Shown in pieces: positions 54,851 to 64,000 of a stretch of 64,000 nucleotides of DNA. A program made the translations under genes and the position numbers. Position 1 is the first letter of the stretch, and each line of letters begins with the position of its first letter. Source of the stretch: Acanthaster planci (taxonomy: Eukaryota; Echinodermata; Asteroidea; Valvatida; Acanthasteridae); assembly GCF_001949145.1 (NCBI RefSeq), contig NW_019091549.1, positions 248,001-312,000 on the forward strand, in the 5' to 3' direction. Below the pieces are notes generated by a model, which did not search any database, was not told the DNA's origin, and worked only from the letters and a program-made list of their open reading frames with translations.

Positions 54851-56690
54851 TGGCCGAGTTATCACCAGACAGTCTCGCTAGTTATTACTTGGTCTTTTTT
54901 TTTTCAGCAAGGGTTCCTAACACGTGGAGTCTCTTACAACATCAATTCACTGCAAGTTGTTACCCCTTATTCCACATCTGGACCAACGTTCTTGTCTATT
55001 TCGACTATTGCTTGGGGGACAAATGACTTCATACTGCATGAGTGTCATTAATTGTGCTCAGCATAGTCAGCAGTTTTTATGTTTGAAGCTCATCTGTGGT
55101 ATGTGGTGCAATATCTGCATTATCCACTTATTTCCAGGATCAATAGCCAGATCCTTCAAGCATTTTGTTGAAGTGCTGGTCTGTAGAGTACCAATGTGAG
55201 TACATCATGCGCACAATTCACGTATGGAAAAGTCGTAAGCATGAGAACCAGCGCATGAACCAACACACGGGCATACTCGGTTTGTACGGCACCTCCTGGT
55301 TCTAAATAACATCACTCTTTGATACTGTTCCTAATGTACATGTATACTGGTCTGTGCATGGATAGCTGCAGTGAATTGCTTGTTAAGTTGATAGTTTTAT
55401 GCAATTTTGGGGCATGACGCTTTTTAGTGCGCCTCAACCACAAAAGGCTGGCAGACAATCAGTTCCTATTGTGCCAAGTTCAATGCATTTACATATCATT
55501 TACCTTATCCTCGTGAATAGTGCACTTTTAAAGAAGTATTACAATGCACGAAGTACATGTATCATTCTTTCTAAAATATTCCATGAAAAGCTGTTCCTTT
55601 ATTTCAGGCCCAGTATTGTTTGCTGATGTGAAATAAACAATGGAGCATGTTTCTTTTTTTTTTTCTTTTTTTGTTCCAGTGGAGGAGTGGAATTGAAGAA
55701 GTGCATTATAAAAGTGATACGATGTCTAATGCTGTGTAAATATCAGTTGTAAATAATGTGTGAAGATAATTATGTACATGCGACTGTAGAGGGTTAGGTA
55801 ATTACCGCAAATGGTCAGGGGTGTCAACGGGATTGCAGGCGATGTACAGGACTCCAGGATGCGAGAACAATAGCAGTACAAGCAGTAGTGGGCAAATCAA
55901 ATTTCTGAGAAGTGACTGAACTTTCTCTGGAAGTTAGGAATAAATTTTCCACATCAGTCTCGTGGAAGTTTATTTGTTTCAGGCAACTCCAGAGCTCTCC
56001 CGCCTCCTCCCATTTCCCGGGAATTTGTGAGAATTCAGGCTTTTTTCTGGAGTTGTCAGTCTACTCCTCACCAGAAGAGCTAATGAGACAATTTGATATA
56101 TCTGCATCGTCCATTCCCCCCCCCCTCCAGCCTATCTCATGAATACCCCAGACTGTGCACCTACTATGACGTACAGTAATAATGTAAAAGTTATTACCGT
56201 ACCTCATACGTATTCATGATTGAGAGCCGAAGTTTCACTGGTCTGTTCATCATTTACCATTTGCTATTTTGTGGCTGTTTACCAGGCACTCATGCAAGGA
56301 TCCTAACCCAAGTCAAAGATCATTGCATATTTAGTAAATACTGTTTTGCAAGAACATCTATTGGAAATCGTTGCCCAGGAGCGGTATGCATGTGCAGGGA
56401 TCACCCTAGCTACGCTACACTCTACACATGCAAATGAAAGATGGCGGCACACATACATGTTGAGCACTTTAAAAAGATGCCTGAAATAATGGCAAACAAA
56501 TGTGTATGAGGTATGCTTAAAACAAAAATAACACGGTTGATTTCAGGTGGATAGTCAGTGTTAGCTCTCTTTGGTAGTTATCAAACTAGCTCCCTTAACT
56601 TCCAGTATTTTATTCCATATTTCTGTACTGTACTCACTACATGTATTGCTGTCTTTACCCTCAGATTAATAAAAATCATGTATTGACAAA
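54851..56690 (+). other. probable 3' UTR of the kinase gene
   Basis: Non-coding sequence after the stop. AATAAA hexamers at 55632-55637 and 56668-56673 are candidate polyadenylation signals. The end of the transcript cannot be fixed from sequence alone. Confidence 0.4.
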
Positions 56691-58193
56691 TCTGAAGTTG
56701 CAGTTGCCCTTTCTCTGGTAATATTTGTGCAGATGTACATGGAGCTTCAATAATAGGTTTCCCTTCTCAAGCATCCACTTCAAAGTAAAGTAGTATTTCA
56801 TGTACAGTGTATACATGTAGTGTATTAGGCATGAGGGATTTAGTATACATTTATCAGTTTTACATTCAGTAGTCCAGTGAAAAGTTTTAAAACTTGACTT
56901 TCCTCAAAAGCTTGTTATTTCTAAAGCAAAGTGTATGATACCTGATGTTTAACTGCAACAATTTGCACTTTCCAGTGAGAGTTACTCAAGCAGAATCTGT
57001 GTTCACATTCCTGATCAATATTCTTTGCATTATCCGATTCTGAGATACAAAACTCCAGCTGTTACATCTCACAGAGTTTTGCTTTGTTGATAACCAATAA
57101 CTTCTCTGGCTCTTTTAGCTGTCTCTGTTTTCCTCAAGCTTACCTTTGACCTTTCTTCTTTAGCAGAATGATGGAATATTTGCATATGCATGTAGTGCCT
57201 TTACTGACAACATATGCAGGAGATGAAAATCTCAACCCCTGATTATAGTCATACTTTATATGAAATATAGTATCTGTATGGTGAAATATGTACTGACATG
57301 TGGTAGTTATTTAAGTAGATACCAGACAACTATGGAGAATTCATCTTTGAAGTGATCTTGCGTGAGGATGCCGCACCTTTGTAGTGTAACCATTCTTGGT
57401 GGTAATATGGATCCATTACTAGAGGATTATGGTGAATTTTTGCAGTGATTCTTTTTCTGTGTGAAATGACGACAAGTATTCCTTATCAGACTGTTGTGCT
57501 TAGAATCAGAGGTTACAGGAAACCAGACCTTGTAGGATGTTGTGTTGCAGTATTTACTGCAATCGTGGAGGTTGATTGCCATGTGCAAGCGAATACATGT
57601 GTATAAAGTTTTGTTTATCTTTTGGTTGGAAGAAATGATCTCAAGAGGATCGATCAGTCAACAGTCCTCTAGACTTTGGCTTTGAGGAAAGGATCTCTTG
57701 GAAAGTAATTTCCTTAGAACTAAATCATTGAAAATTTGGCCAGCCATAAAAAGTGCATTCCCGATTTCTACCTAAACATTTCTGTTAAAGTAAAGTTTTC
57801 ATTATTCAGATGTTAAAAACAGCTGATCATAAGAATCTGTCCAAGACTTTCAAAGTGCTTTTCTTTATTAACTTATATATGTTTGACTAAAATTTGAATG
57901 ATTTGAATATAGATTTATTCTAATGACGACACTGTATTTGAGTTATTACAGTATACCTCTTTGGTTTTTTATGGTTTGACATTAATGCGTGGAATGATGT
58001 TGTGATTATATTTATTGCCATGAATAGCTACAAATAATAAAAGTCACAGATAAATTTTGGAGAAATCTGTGTGGGAAAATAGGTTGTAGTTTGTTAAATA
58101 AATTTTCTGCCATGTGTATTCTTTCTGGTATCATGCGCACCTTAAATGGGTGCGTCTTCCAAATTGGCCCAAGGGGGCACATCCACACCTGTT
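56691..58193. other. non-coding stretch after the kinase gene
   Basis: AT-rich, no exon or clear repeat recognised. Confidence 0.5.
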
Positions 58194-58500
58194 TTACATA
58201 CAAAGTGTGGACATTCCTTTGTTTTCCTGTGGTTAAGGAAACTTGAGGAAAATGCTCCTTTTTCTCCCACCAGGATAACTCCTTCAAGCTGGATTTTTGA
58301 TGATGATTTCTTGCAATGTTCCTCTTCATTTTGCCACAGATAACCTTGACCCAAAAATGCGTCTGAACCTGTTTTTCAGAGAGGGGAAACATTGCGTGAA
58401 CGTGTGCGAGTCCGCACGCCATCATACCCTACATTATGTGGACTTCTTTTGTGCAGAGGTCCACATTATGTATGCCACGCCTGCACATTTATACACACAC
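58194..58500 (+). repeat. dispersed repeat, family X copy 2
   Basis: It is homologous to the reverse complement of 18602-18913: GTGGACATTCCTTTGTTTTC, CCACAGATAACCTTGACCC, TTATGTGGACTTCTTTTGTG and TATGTATGCCACGCCTG in the same order. Confidence 0.75.
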
Positions 58501-58714
58501 ATCGTACACCAATCGTGTCCAGGTTCTGGGAACCAAAATGCCCAACTGCTGATCTTCTAGTCACGCTTATATTCATATCCTGTTGTTCTTGAAATGCAGT
58601 TATACTTTTTTTTGGTGGTTATACTAGCAGTTTTGTATTTTGAGGAGGTATTGCCACCTAAAAACGCATGTTATGCAAAAAATTTCCGGGTTTCGGGAAA
58701 TGTTTAAATTTTTC

Positions 58715-58985
58715 GTAGAATGACGTCACGCAGAGTCTCTTCCACGACTGTCTGCGTCTTAAGGTCTTGCGTGCCGTAGGCGTTCATTACGACCATATGG
58801 AAACCAGGCTTAAATCACGCGCTGGCACCTGGATACGAGACAGTTTCATCGATTCTGATTGGTCAGGAGTCTGTGTGCACGTGGCTCGCCACGTAGGCGC
58901 CAAGTCCATATAAGGAGATTCTTTTGGACAACTTGCACCAGGAATATACCATAAAATGGACGGGGGTGTTCGGGAAAATGAAAAG
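58715..58985 (+). repeat. dispersed repeat with promoter-like motifs, family Y copy 2
   Basis: From about 58815 it matches the reverse complement of 39600-39765: GCTGGCACCTGGATACGAGA, GATTGGTCAG (inverted CCAAT), then AAGTCCATATAAGG (TATA/CArG-like). This copy also has GCACGTGG (E-box) between them and a full TGACGTCA (CRE) at 58722-58729. Taken alone it looks like an inducible promoter; the second copy shows the core belongs to a repeat. Confidence 0.75.
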
Positions 58986-59059
58986 AAAATCTAGAGCAAA
59001 ATCGTGTATCATAAATTGACTTCTTTTGACACTGACTAAAAAGGTTATTTGTGAATGTA

Positions 59060-59204
59060 AATAAATATGTGCTTGGCCGGTAAAACTACCTCAGGAGACA
59101 GACCGCTGATAACGCCCTCGCCTGCGGCTGAGGCATTAGTCGTGTCCATTCTCCTGAGCCGGTCTTAAACACGCGTTTAAGACCTGCCAAGCACCTATTT
59201 ATTC
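59060..59204. mobile_element. 145-bp inverted-repeat element with AATAAATA.GTGCTTGGC ends
   Basis: The left end AAATAAATATGTGCTTGGCC is complementary to the right end TGCCAAGCACCTATTTATT. Inside, CCTCAGGAGA pairs with TCTCCTGAG, and GGTCTTAAACACGCGTTTAA GACC forms its own near-perfect palindrome. A small MITE nested with palindromes is the likely identity. Confidence 0.7.
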
Positions 59205-61940
59205 CCTTAGTAATATTAGTTTACAGTCATCAGAGAAATGCGACCGAGAGAAATGTTCAACCGATACAGACAGGATGGTTCTTGATAGATTCCCACCTCC
59301 ACGCCACAACAAATGGCACCATTAGTCTTTGTCCGCCCAGCCTCTTCCGATACTAGTCTTTTTTTTCCCCTTCCAACCATCCATATTCTGTAATCACAAG
59401 CTGCGAGGTCGTCTGTTTTAATTTCCGTTCATTCTGCTCATAAGTTATAATACGTGTACCGTGATACCAGCTGCATGAGGCAGGGCCATCGACACGCTAT
59501 GAAAACAGACTCATACGGACCTCTGAATAATGCACAGCATGTCTGCTTTACGCTCGCATTATGTATAGTCTTGTCTGTCAGTCAGATATTTTCATGTTAG
59601 GCCTTGTGACAACATGTAATGGGTACGTTTCAATATCTGGAGACAGTCTTGACATTTACCAGGGCTGTGTCTATGGAATTTTTCTTATAATTTTTTTCTC
59701 GCATGCAATGGCTTCGATCAGCCGACAAGAACCGCGAACGGTTTAAACTGTAAGCAACGCATGATCGATTATTTTAAGGCTAATCAGACAGCTATCAATT
59801 ATTAATACTGGCCACGAGTGTAAGAACAACAGAAAACCTTCGGAAAACTTTCTTATGGTATGGTGATGTGCACAGCGCACGGGCGTCGTTATCATTTTGA
59901 ATGGGGTGGGTGCCACATGAAACTTGCCGACGGACCGTCACGCAAAACGAAAGTACTGTATCCCCTTCTTTTCATCTTCATTCTCCGTTTTTTTTTATTT
60001 TGCCGACAGACCATGGTTTTGCCGACAAACTAACCAATGGGGGTGTGACACCCCCCTCTAGCGGTGCTCGTGGCACAGCGAAAACTATTAGTCTATAATT
60101 TTCCATCGTTCTGTGACGATACGGACCTTTGCCGGAAGGGCATTCGATGTAGCTTTGACGTTCTTAACATAGATTTCAGAAGACGTTGACGGACACTCGG
60201 TACACTGTAGACATGAAATCAAGTCATTGACCGATCTCCTTTTTAGGCTCGACCAGCGCAGGGTTTCAAGGAGGAACCGCCCCTGACCCATGTCCATGTG
60301 TCGATGACTCGGAATCAAGTCTACTCATTTGGTTCCAACAAAACAAATAGTTTGCTGTACATTTGCAGTTTGTGCGTTTTTCCAAATAACGGATTAACAA
60401 GTCAACGTGAAAGCTGATATTACAGCAGCTATTCTGAGACTATCGAGTGTGTGCTTCTCCCAAACACTCTCCCCCCCCCCCCGCCTTGAATGGATCTCTT
60501 TCTCCTGTGAGAGCGTTACCCCCTTTCCTTCGTCTCATAAATGATTTCGCGTCGCCGCGGCTTGACTGTCAAAACAATGCAGGAGAAACGCGTACGCCCC
60601 TACCTCTTAGTGGAGTGTTTACACGCTATCTTCTCCCTACTTCCTAATGTTTGGATACCTTTTCGGGCACAATAGGAATGCTCGGTTTGAAATACATTTC
60701 ATCCGTATTATTGCTGTGCCCTGAGGTCCGTCTTTCAATGAACATGGTAGGATATCCTCGAAGGATTGATCTCTTAAAAGAACATATTTTTCAAAAGCGT
60801 TGATATTATTCTGGTAAACATTCGGCTTATTTTATGTATACTTTTTTATTAAGTCACTGGCGTTTGTCTCAAAATCCCGTAACAAACCCTTCGGCAGGCA
60901 ATGCATTTATATACACAATACGTTTTACAATTGCTAGTTTCAAACGCACAAAACCATACTTCCAAAACTCAAAGAACTGTCGAAGTCAGAGAAGCAAATT
61001 CGGCTGCAGATTCTCTACACCGTCTTACATACGTTTGGCCAGCAAGATCTGTGCATCTCCCTTAAACCGGGTGTTTTTTTTCAAATACGAGTAAAGAACT
61101 ATCAGCCCCAATGGGTTTTACGCGTATGCTGTGTCTTCTGTAGACACTCGCCGATCCAGGGGGCAAATAGGGGCCAACCCTTAAGGGGGGCGACTTGTTA
61201 AAATATATTTATATAAGGCAGTTTAAAAATGTTTGCAGAAGTAAAATTAACCTCCACAAATTTAGTTCTGAACCGCCATTGTCTGTGGACGATTCTAGGT
61301 TCGTGGTAAGTGTCAGAAGGCCCATCGGTTACGGGTGATTTCGGTAGCATTGTGCATATATGATGGTGTTTTCTCCCATGCCTTGAATTCTGGTAATGAA
61401 TTAAAGATCACGCTATTTAACACCAATGATGTCCAGACCAATAAGAACTCTAAAAGATTCTAAAATTCCTCACTCTGTGGACGGCTGAATTAGACCTGAG
61501 TTTTGAATTTTGGTTCCTTGAACTTGCAAGTACAATCCTAGTGCTGTAATCAAAGTGATGCATTTCAAGACTCTTTTTTGGCACTCACTCCGTCAGTGCT
61601 CTGGTTTTTGAAGATGTGCACATGTGAACACATTATTTTTAAGATGTGAACTGTGGAAATGTGTAAGCCATACCATACATATCAAATGTGCGCTTCTTAC
61701 ACACTGGCGATTGACACTCTATCTTAATGATTAATGTAGGTTTTGTTTACAAAGTTCTTGTAATGGTAAGGTTTTTGCCCTGTGCCTTATTTGGTGTTGA
61801 CAAGAAAAAGATAAAAAGCAGTCATATTTTATGGCCCTCATAATATTTCCCTTATTCCAGCTATCAAACGATCAGTCTTCCAGGAACTAGTGTACTACAT
61901 CCAATCTTGCAGAAACTGTGTACTGCATCCAACTCGGTTA
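59205..61940. other. intergenic stretch
   Basis: No exon recognised on either strand. It has few TACATGTA motifs, in contrast with 34-42 kb. Confidence 0.45.
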
Positions 61941-61944
61941 AAAT

Positions 61945-62190
61945 CAGCCAATGACTGCATCAGAAAAGTTTTTTGCGTCACCACTACTAAGCCAATAGGC
62001 GCCCGATTTGGGCAGCTGCCCATAGAATTGCATGTGAAACGCATGTTACGCAGACGACACTGTACTAAATCGAATGTTGTGCACAATCTTTGCATTCTAG
62101 TCGGGGCTCATTGTTTTCTTTCATTGCAAGAATGCGAGATGCCACTTGTACATGGCTCGCCATTCGCTGCGTGAAAGCTGGCTTGAATCA
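61945..62190 (+). promoter_or_regulatory. candidate promoter with two CCAAT boxes
   Basis: AGCCAATGAC (about 61949), a CRE-like TGCGTCACC (about 61974) and AGCCAATAGG (about 61990) precede the context AACATGGCGGAAC at 62192. The spacing and motif types resemble TATA-less animal promoters. This is an inference from motif clustering only. Confidence 0.3.
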
Positions 62191-62590
62191 ACATGGCGGA
62201 ACTGTTGTTGGTCGACTGTGACTTTACGGTCAAAACTGTTCAGCTAAGGAAGCTGTGCTATAGCAAACATCAAGGAATCCCGGTCTTAAGCGTTTCTGCA
62301 CCAAACGTCAGAAGTTCAGGATGGAATAGTCGAATAAACATTGCATGACTGCTAGGTTACTTACACAAATGCGTTCCATGGTAGAAGGTATGATTACGCG
62401 AAGTGCTGCAGGCGGTAATGTACCCTGGACCGTTAAACTGCTTGGCCTTGGATATCGTCAGTCGAGCATTCCCAAAGTGGATTATGAAGGCCTAGGCCTA
62501 CAAGAGATGGGCGGAATTTTCATCGCAGGGCGCCGTGTCACACTCTTCTTGTTGGGAAGCCTTTGCTGGTATCTACAACGAGGTCGAGGG
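62191..62590 (+). other. candidate first exon of an unidentified plus-strand gene
   Basis: An ATG in good context (AACATGGCGG) opens a frame starting MAELLLVDCDFTVKTVQ of about 50 codons that stops near 62347. A second frame starts at 62345 (MTARLLTQMRSMVEG) and stays open into a strong donor, TCGAGG|gtaaga, at about 62590. The two frames overlap by a few bases, so the first could be an upstream frame. I recognise neither protein. Confidence 0.25.
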
Positions 62591-62843
62591 TAAGAAAATA
62601 TTGCTTAGCTATCTTTCTGTATATAGTTTCTCTTAGTATGAAAATGTGTACCGCACTATCAACAGTTTGAATTGGATACTAAGTTCATTTCAAAACTGGC
62701 CTGTGTAATGCACTTCTTCTGAGGCCGGATTTTACAACCGGCTTTCCGGCCATTTTGGAGTTGCAGCCACATATGCCTTGCTTCCGAGCCATGACGTCAT
62801 TACACCTCGAGTCGCACACGTTCGCGGGGGCTGACGAGCTCAC

Positions 62844-63332
62844 TTGCAAGTGCGTTTCCCCTGCCTCGGGGGACCTGGAGCTGCCATGATAAACAAGGCC
62901 TTTCCCGGTTCCGGCGCGGTCGGCCACCGTTTGTCCGCCGGTTGTGAAAACACTTCGCGGTCCGGGCGTTGTTGTCATTGCCGTCCTTGGCGGCGGAGTT
63001 CGAAGCGGCGGTGATGATTTCGCGCCCTCCCCATTCCCACTTGCAGAGGGCAAGGGGCCACGGGCAGTATCCGAAGATTGCGCGGATTTAGAAGGCGGTG
63101 AAGACGACGATTTGGAGTGTTGTGTTGGCTCTGCTGGTGGGGTTGTTAAAGAAGACGATGAGGACGGCGGTGTTGGTGATGATGGCGGTGGTGGTGAAGC
63201 GGGAGATGGTGAAGGGGAAGAGGAGGCCACGTCTGTAGCCGGGGTACGTGCAGGCACTTGAGTAAGCCACACCAGACTGAGAAGAGCCATCCTGAAAGCG
63301 ATGGCGTAACTAGCACCAGACGCACACCGCAT
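62844..63332 (-). CDS. first exon of an unknown secreted Ser/Pro/Thr-rich protein
   Basis: The ATG (complement at 63330-63332) opens a frame whose first 30 residues look like a signal peptide: a hydrophobic run FRMALLSLVWLTQVPA after an N-terminal MRCASGASYAIA. A mucin-like region rich in Ser, Pro and Thr follows (for example SSSPSPSPASPPPPSSPTPP), then a more ordinary GKGLVYHGSSRSPEAGETHLQ. A strong donor CTTGCAA|gtgagc ends the exon at 62844 in phase 0. Without splicing the frame would run on 52 codons with a Cys-containing tail to a stop at 62685. The downstream exons would lie to the left but were not recognised. High GC here contrasts with neighbours, as in a first exon. Confidence 0.5.
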
Positions 63333-64000
63333 TGCTTCCTGGCTCGTGTCTACGTCAAGAACAAAACAAGGAGTTAAACACTTAACATATCTGCATTTTC
63401 TGTTGCTTTTTATGTCGTATGAGTGCAGTTGCTGAAGAGGACGACTGTCATTGTGTTTGTTTGATGGCGTGGTTAAAGTAAGCCCCCAAGACTAGTTTTG
63501 TCTGCCTACAGGCTCATATTGAAAAAATGTATTCAAATTAAATATTACTCCCTATTGCGGGCATACACAGCCTTGTTTATTTCTTTTGCAGGGAACCTTA
63601 GGCAATACTCCCGAGAAACAATTCGAATAATTTCCAGGCTACTACAAGGTAGAAACCTGACGATCTACAATGAACAGGGCTAAGCAAGCAATGATAATGT
63701 AAAGACCTGATCGGTCTTAATTTCTGCCTAGGGTTGTAATACGGTGTACCCGCAAAGTGATGTGGACTGTCGCGCGCCAATTGCTATCTAAAAGCACATG
63801 AACACCATGTGCTAACAACATAAGTGTTCGTCACAGCTATGAATGGCGCCTACCATGCCTACGCGGCCTTGTCATCTGACAAAACATTGCAGACGAGGGG
63901 AGGAGAGGGTGAGCGGCAGCAAGCTCCGGGGAATCCAACACGGTATATCACCTCACAGGCAAATTAATGGGCTTCCGACAGCCGGGAATAACGGGAAACC
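63333..64000. other. upstream region of the Ser/Pro-rich gene to the window end
   Basis: It presumably holds the promoter of the minus-strand gene. I saw no further exon and no canonical TATA box. Confidence 0.4.

Noticed and set aside
58722-58925. CRE, E-box and CArG cluster as the promoter of an immediate-early gene
   Set aside because: No such gene follows, and the core recurs as a dispersed repeat at 39600-39765.
62944-63261. 105-codon Asp/Glu/Gly-rich plus-strand frame
   Set aside because: It is the complement of the Ser/Pro-rich exon; the minus strand has the signal peptide and donor.

Overview
This is a eukaryotic, intron-rich window. Coding exons are short (about 60-490 bp), GC-richer than their surroundings, bounded by GT..AG sites and separated by AT-rich introns of 0.3 to more than 12 kb. 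The protein families, the vertebrate-like kinase and the very dense TACATGTA / TACCGGTA palindromes suggest a marine invertebrate animal, perhaps a deuterostome such as a cephalochordate or hemichordate. The species is an inference and cannot be fixed from the sequence. There is one 721-bp N gap (46771-47491) and one isolated N (25541).

Layout. (1) 1-10443: no recognisable exon; upstream intron or intergenic DNA. (2) 10444-17926, plus strand: four internal exons of a WD40-repeat gene most like WDR31; its 5' end and last blade were not found. (3) 25244-30575, minus strand: a complete six-exon COQ4 gene (319 aa, mitochondrial ubiquinone biosynthesis) with the HDxxH-x11-E metal-binding motif. 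(4) 30576-43424: about 13 kb of non-coding DNA between COQ4 and a kinase gene, packed with TACATGTA repeats, hairpins and small transposons. (5) 43425-54850, plus strand: a NEK6/NEK7-type kinase gene (292 aa). The exon encoding the C-lobe segment just after [10 protein letters not shown] is present twice (53124-53237 and 53776-53886). Both copies are intact, open and phase 0-0, so they are candidate mutually exclusive exons; this is the main discovery in the window. (6) 54851-64000: 3' UTR and intergenic DNA, several repeats, an unidentified plus-strand candidate first exon (about 62191-62590), and a minus-strand first exon of an unknown secreted Ser/Pro-rich protein (62844-63332).

Repeat content explains much of the rest. 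There are two about 580-bp TTAA-flanked inverted-repeat elements, three about 70-bp mini-elements with TTAACCCTAAC-type ends, a hAT-like 752-bp element, three or four foldback hairpins, several tRNA-derived SINE heads, and two dispersed repeat pairs, one of which carries CCAAT and TATA/CArG-like promoter motifs. One foldback hairpin differs between its arms by exactly one and two CATGTA hexamers, which records gain or loss of the window's dominant motif.

The three identified genes do not share a pathway. Their human counterparts all lie on chromosome arm 9q (from memory), so the window may preserve part of an old animal linkage group.
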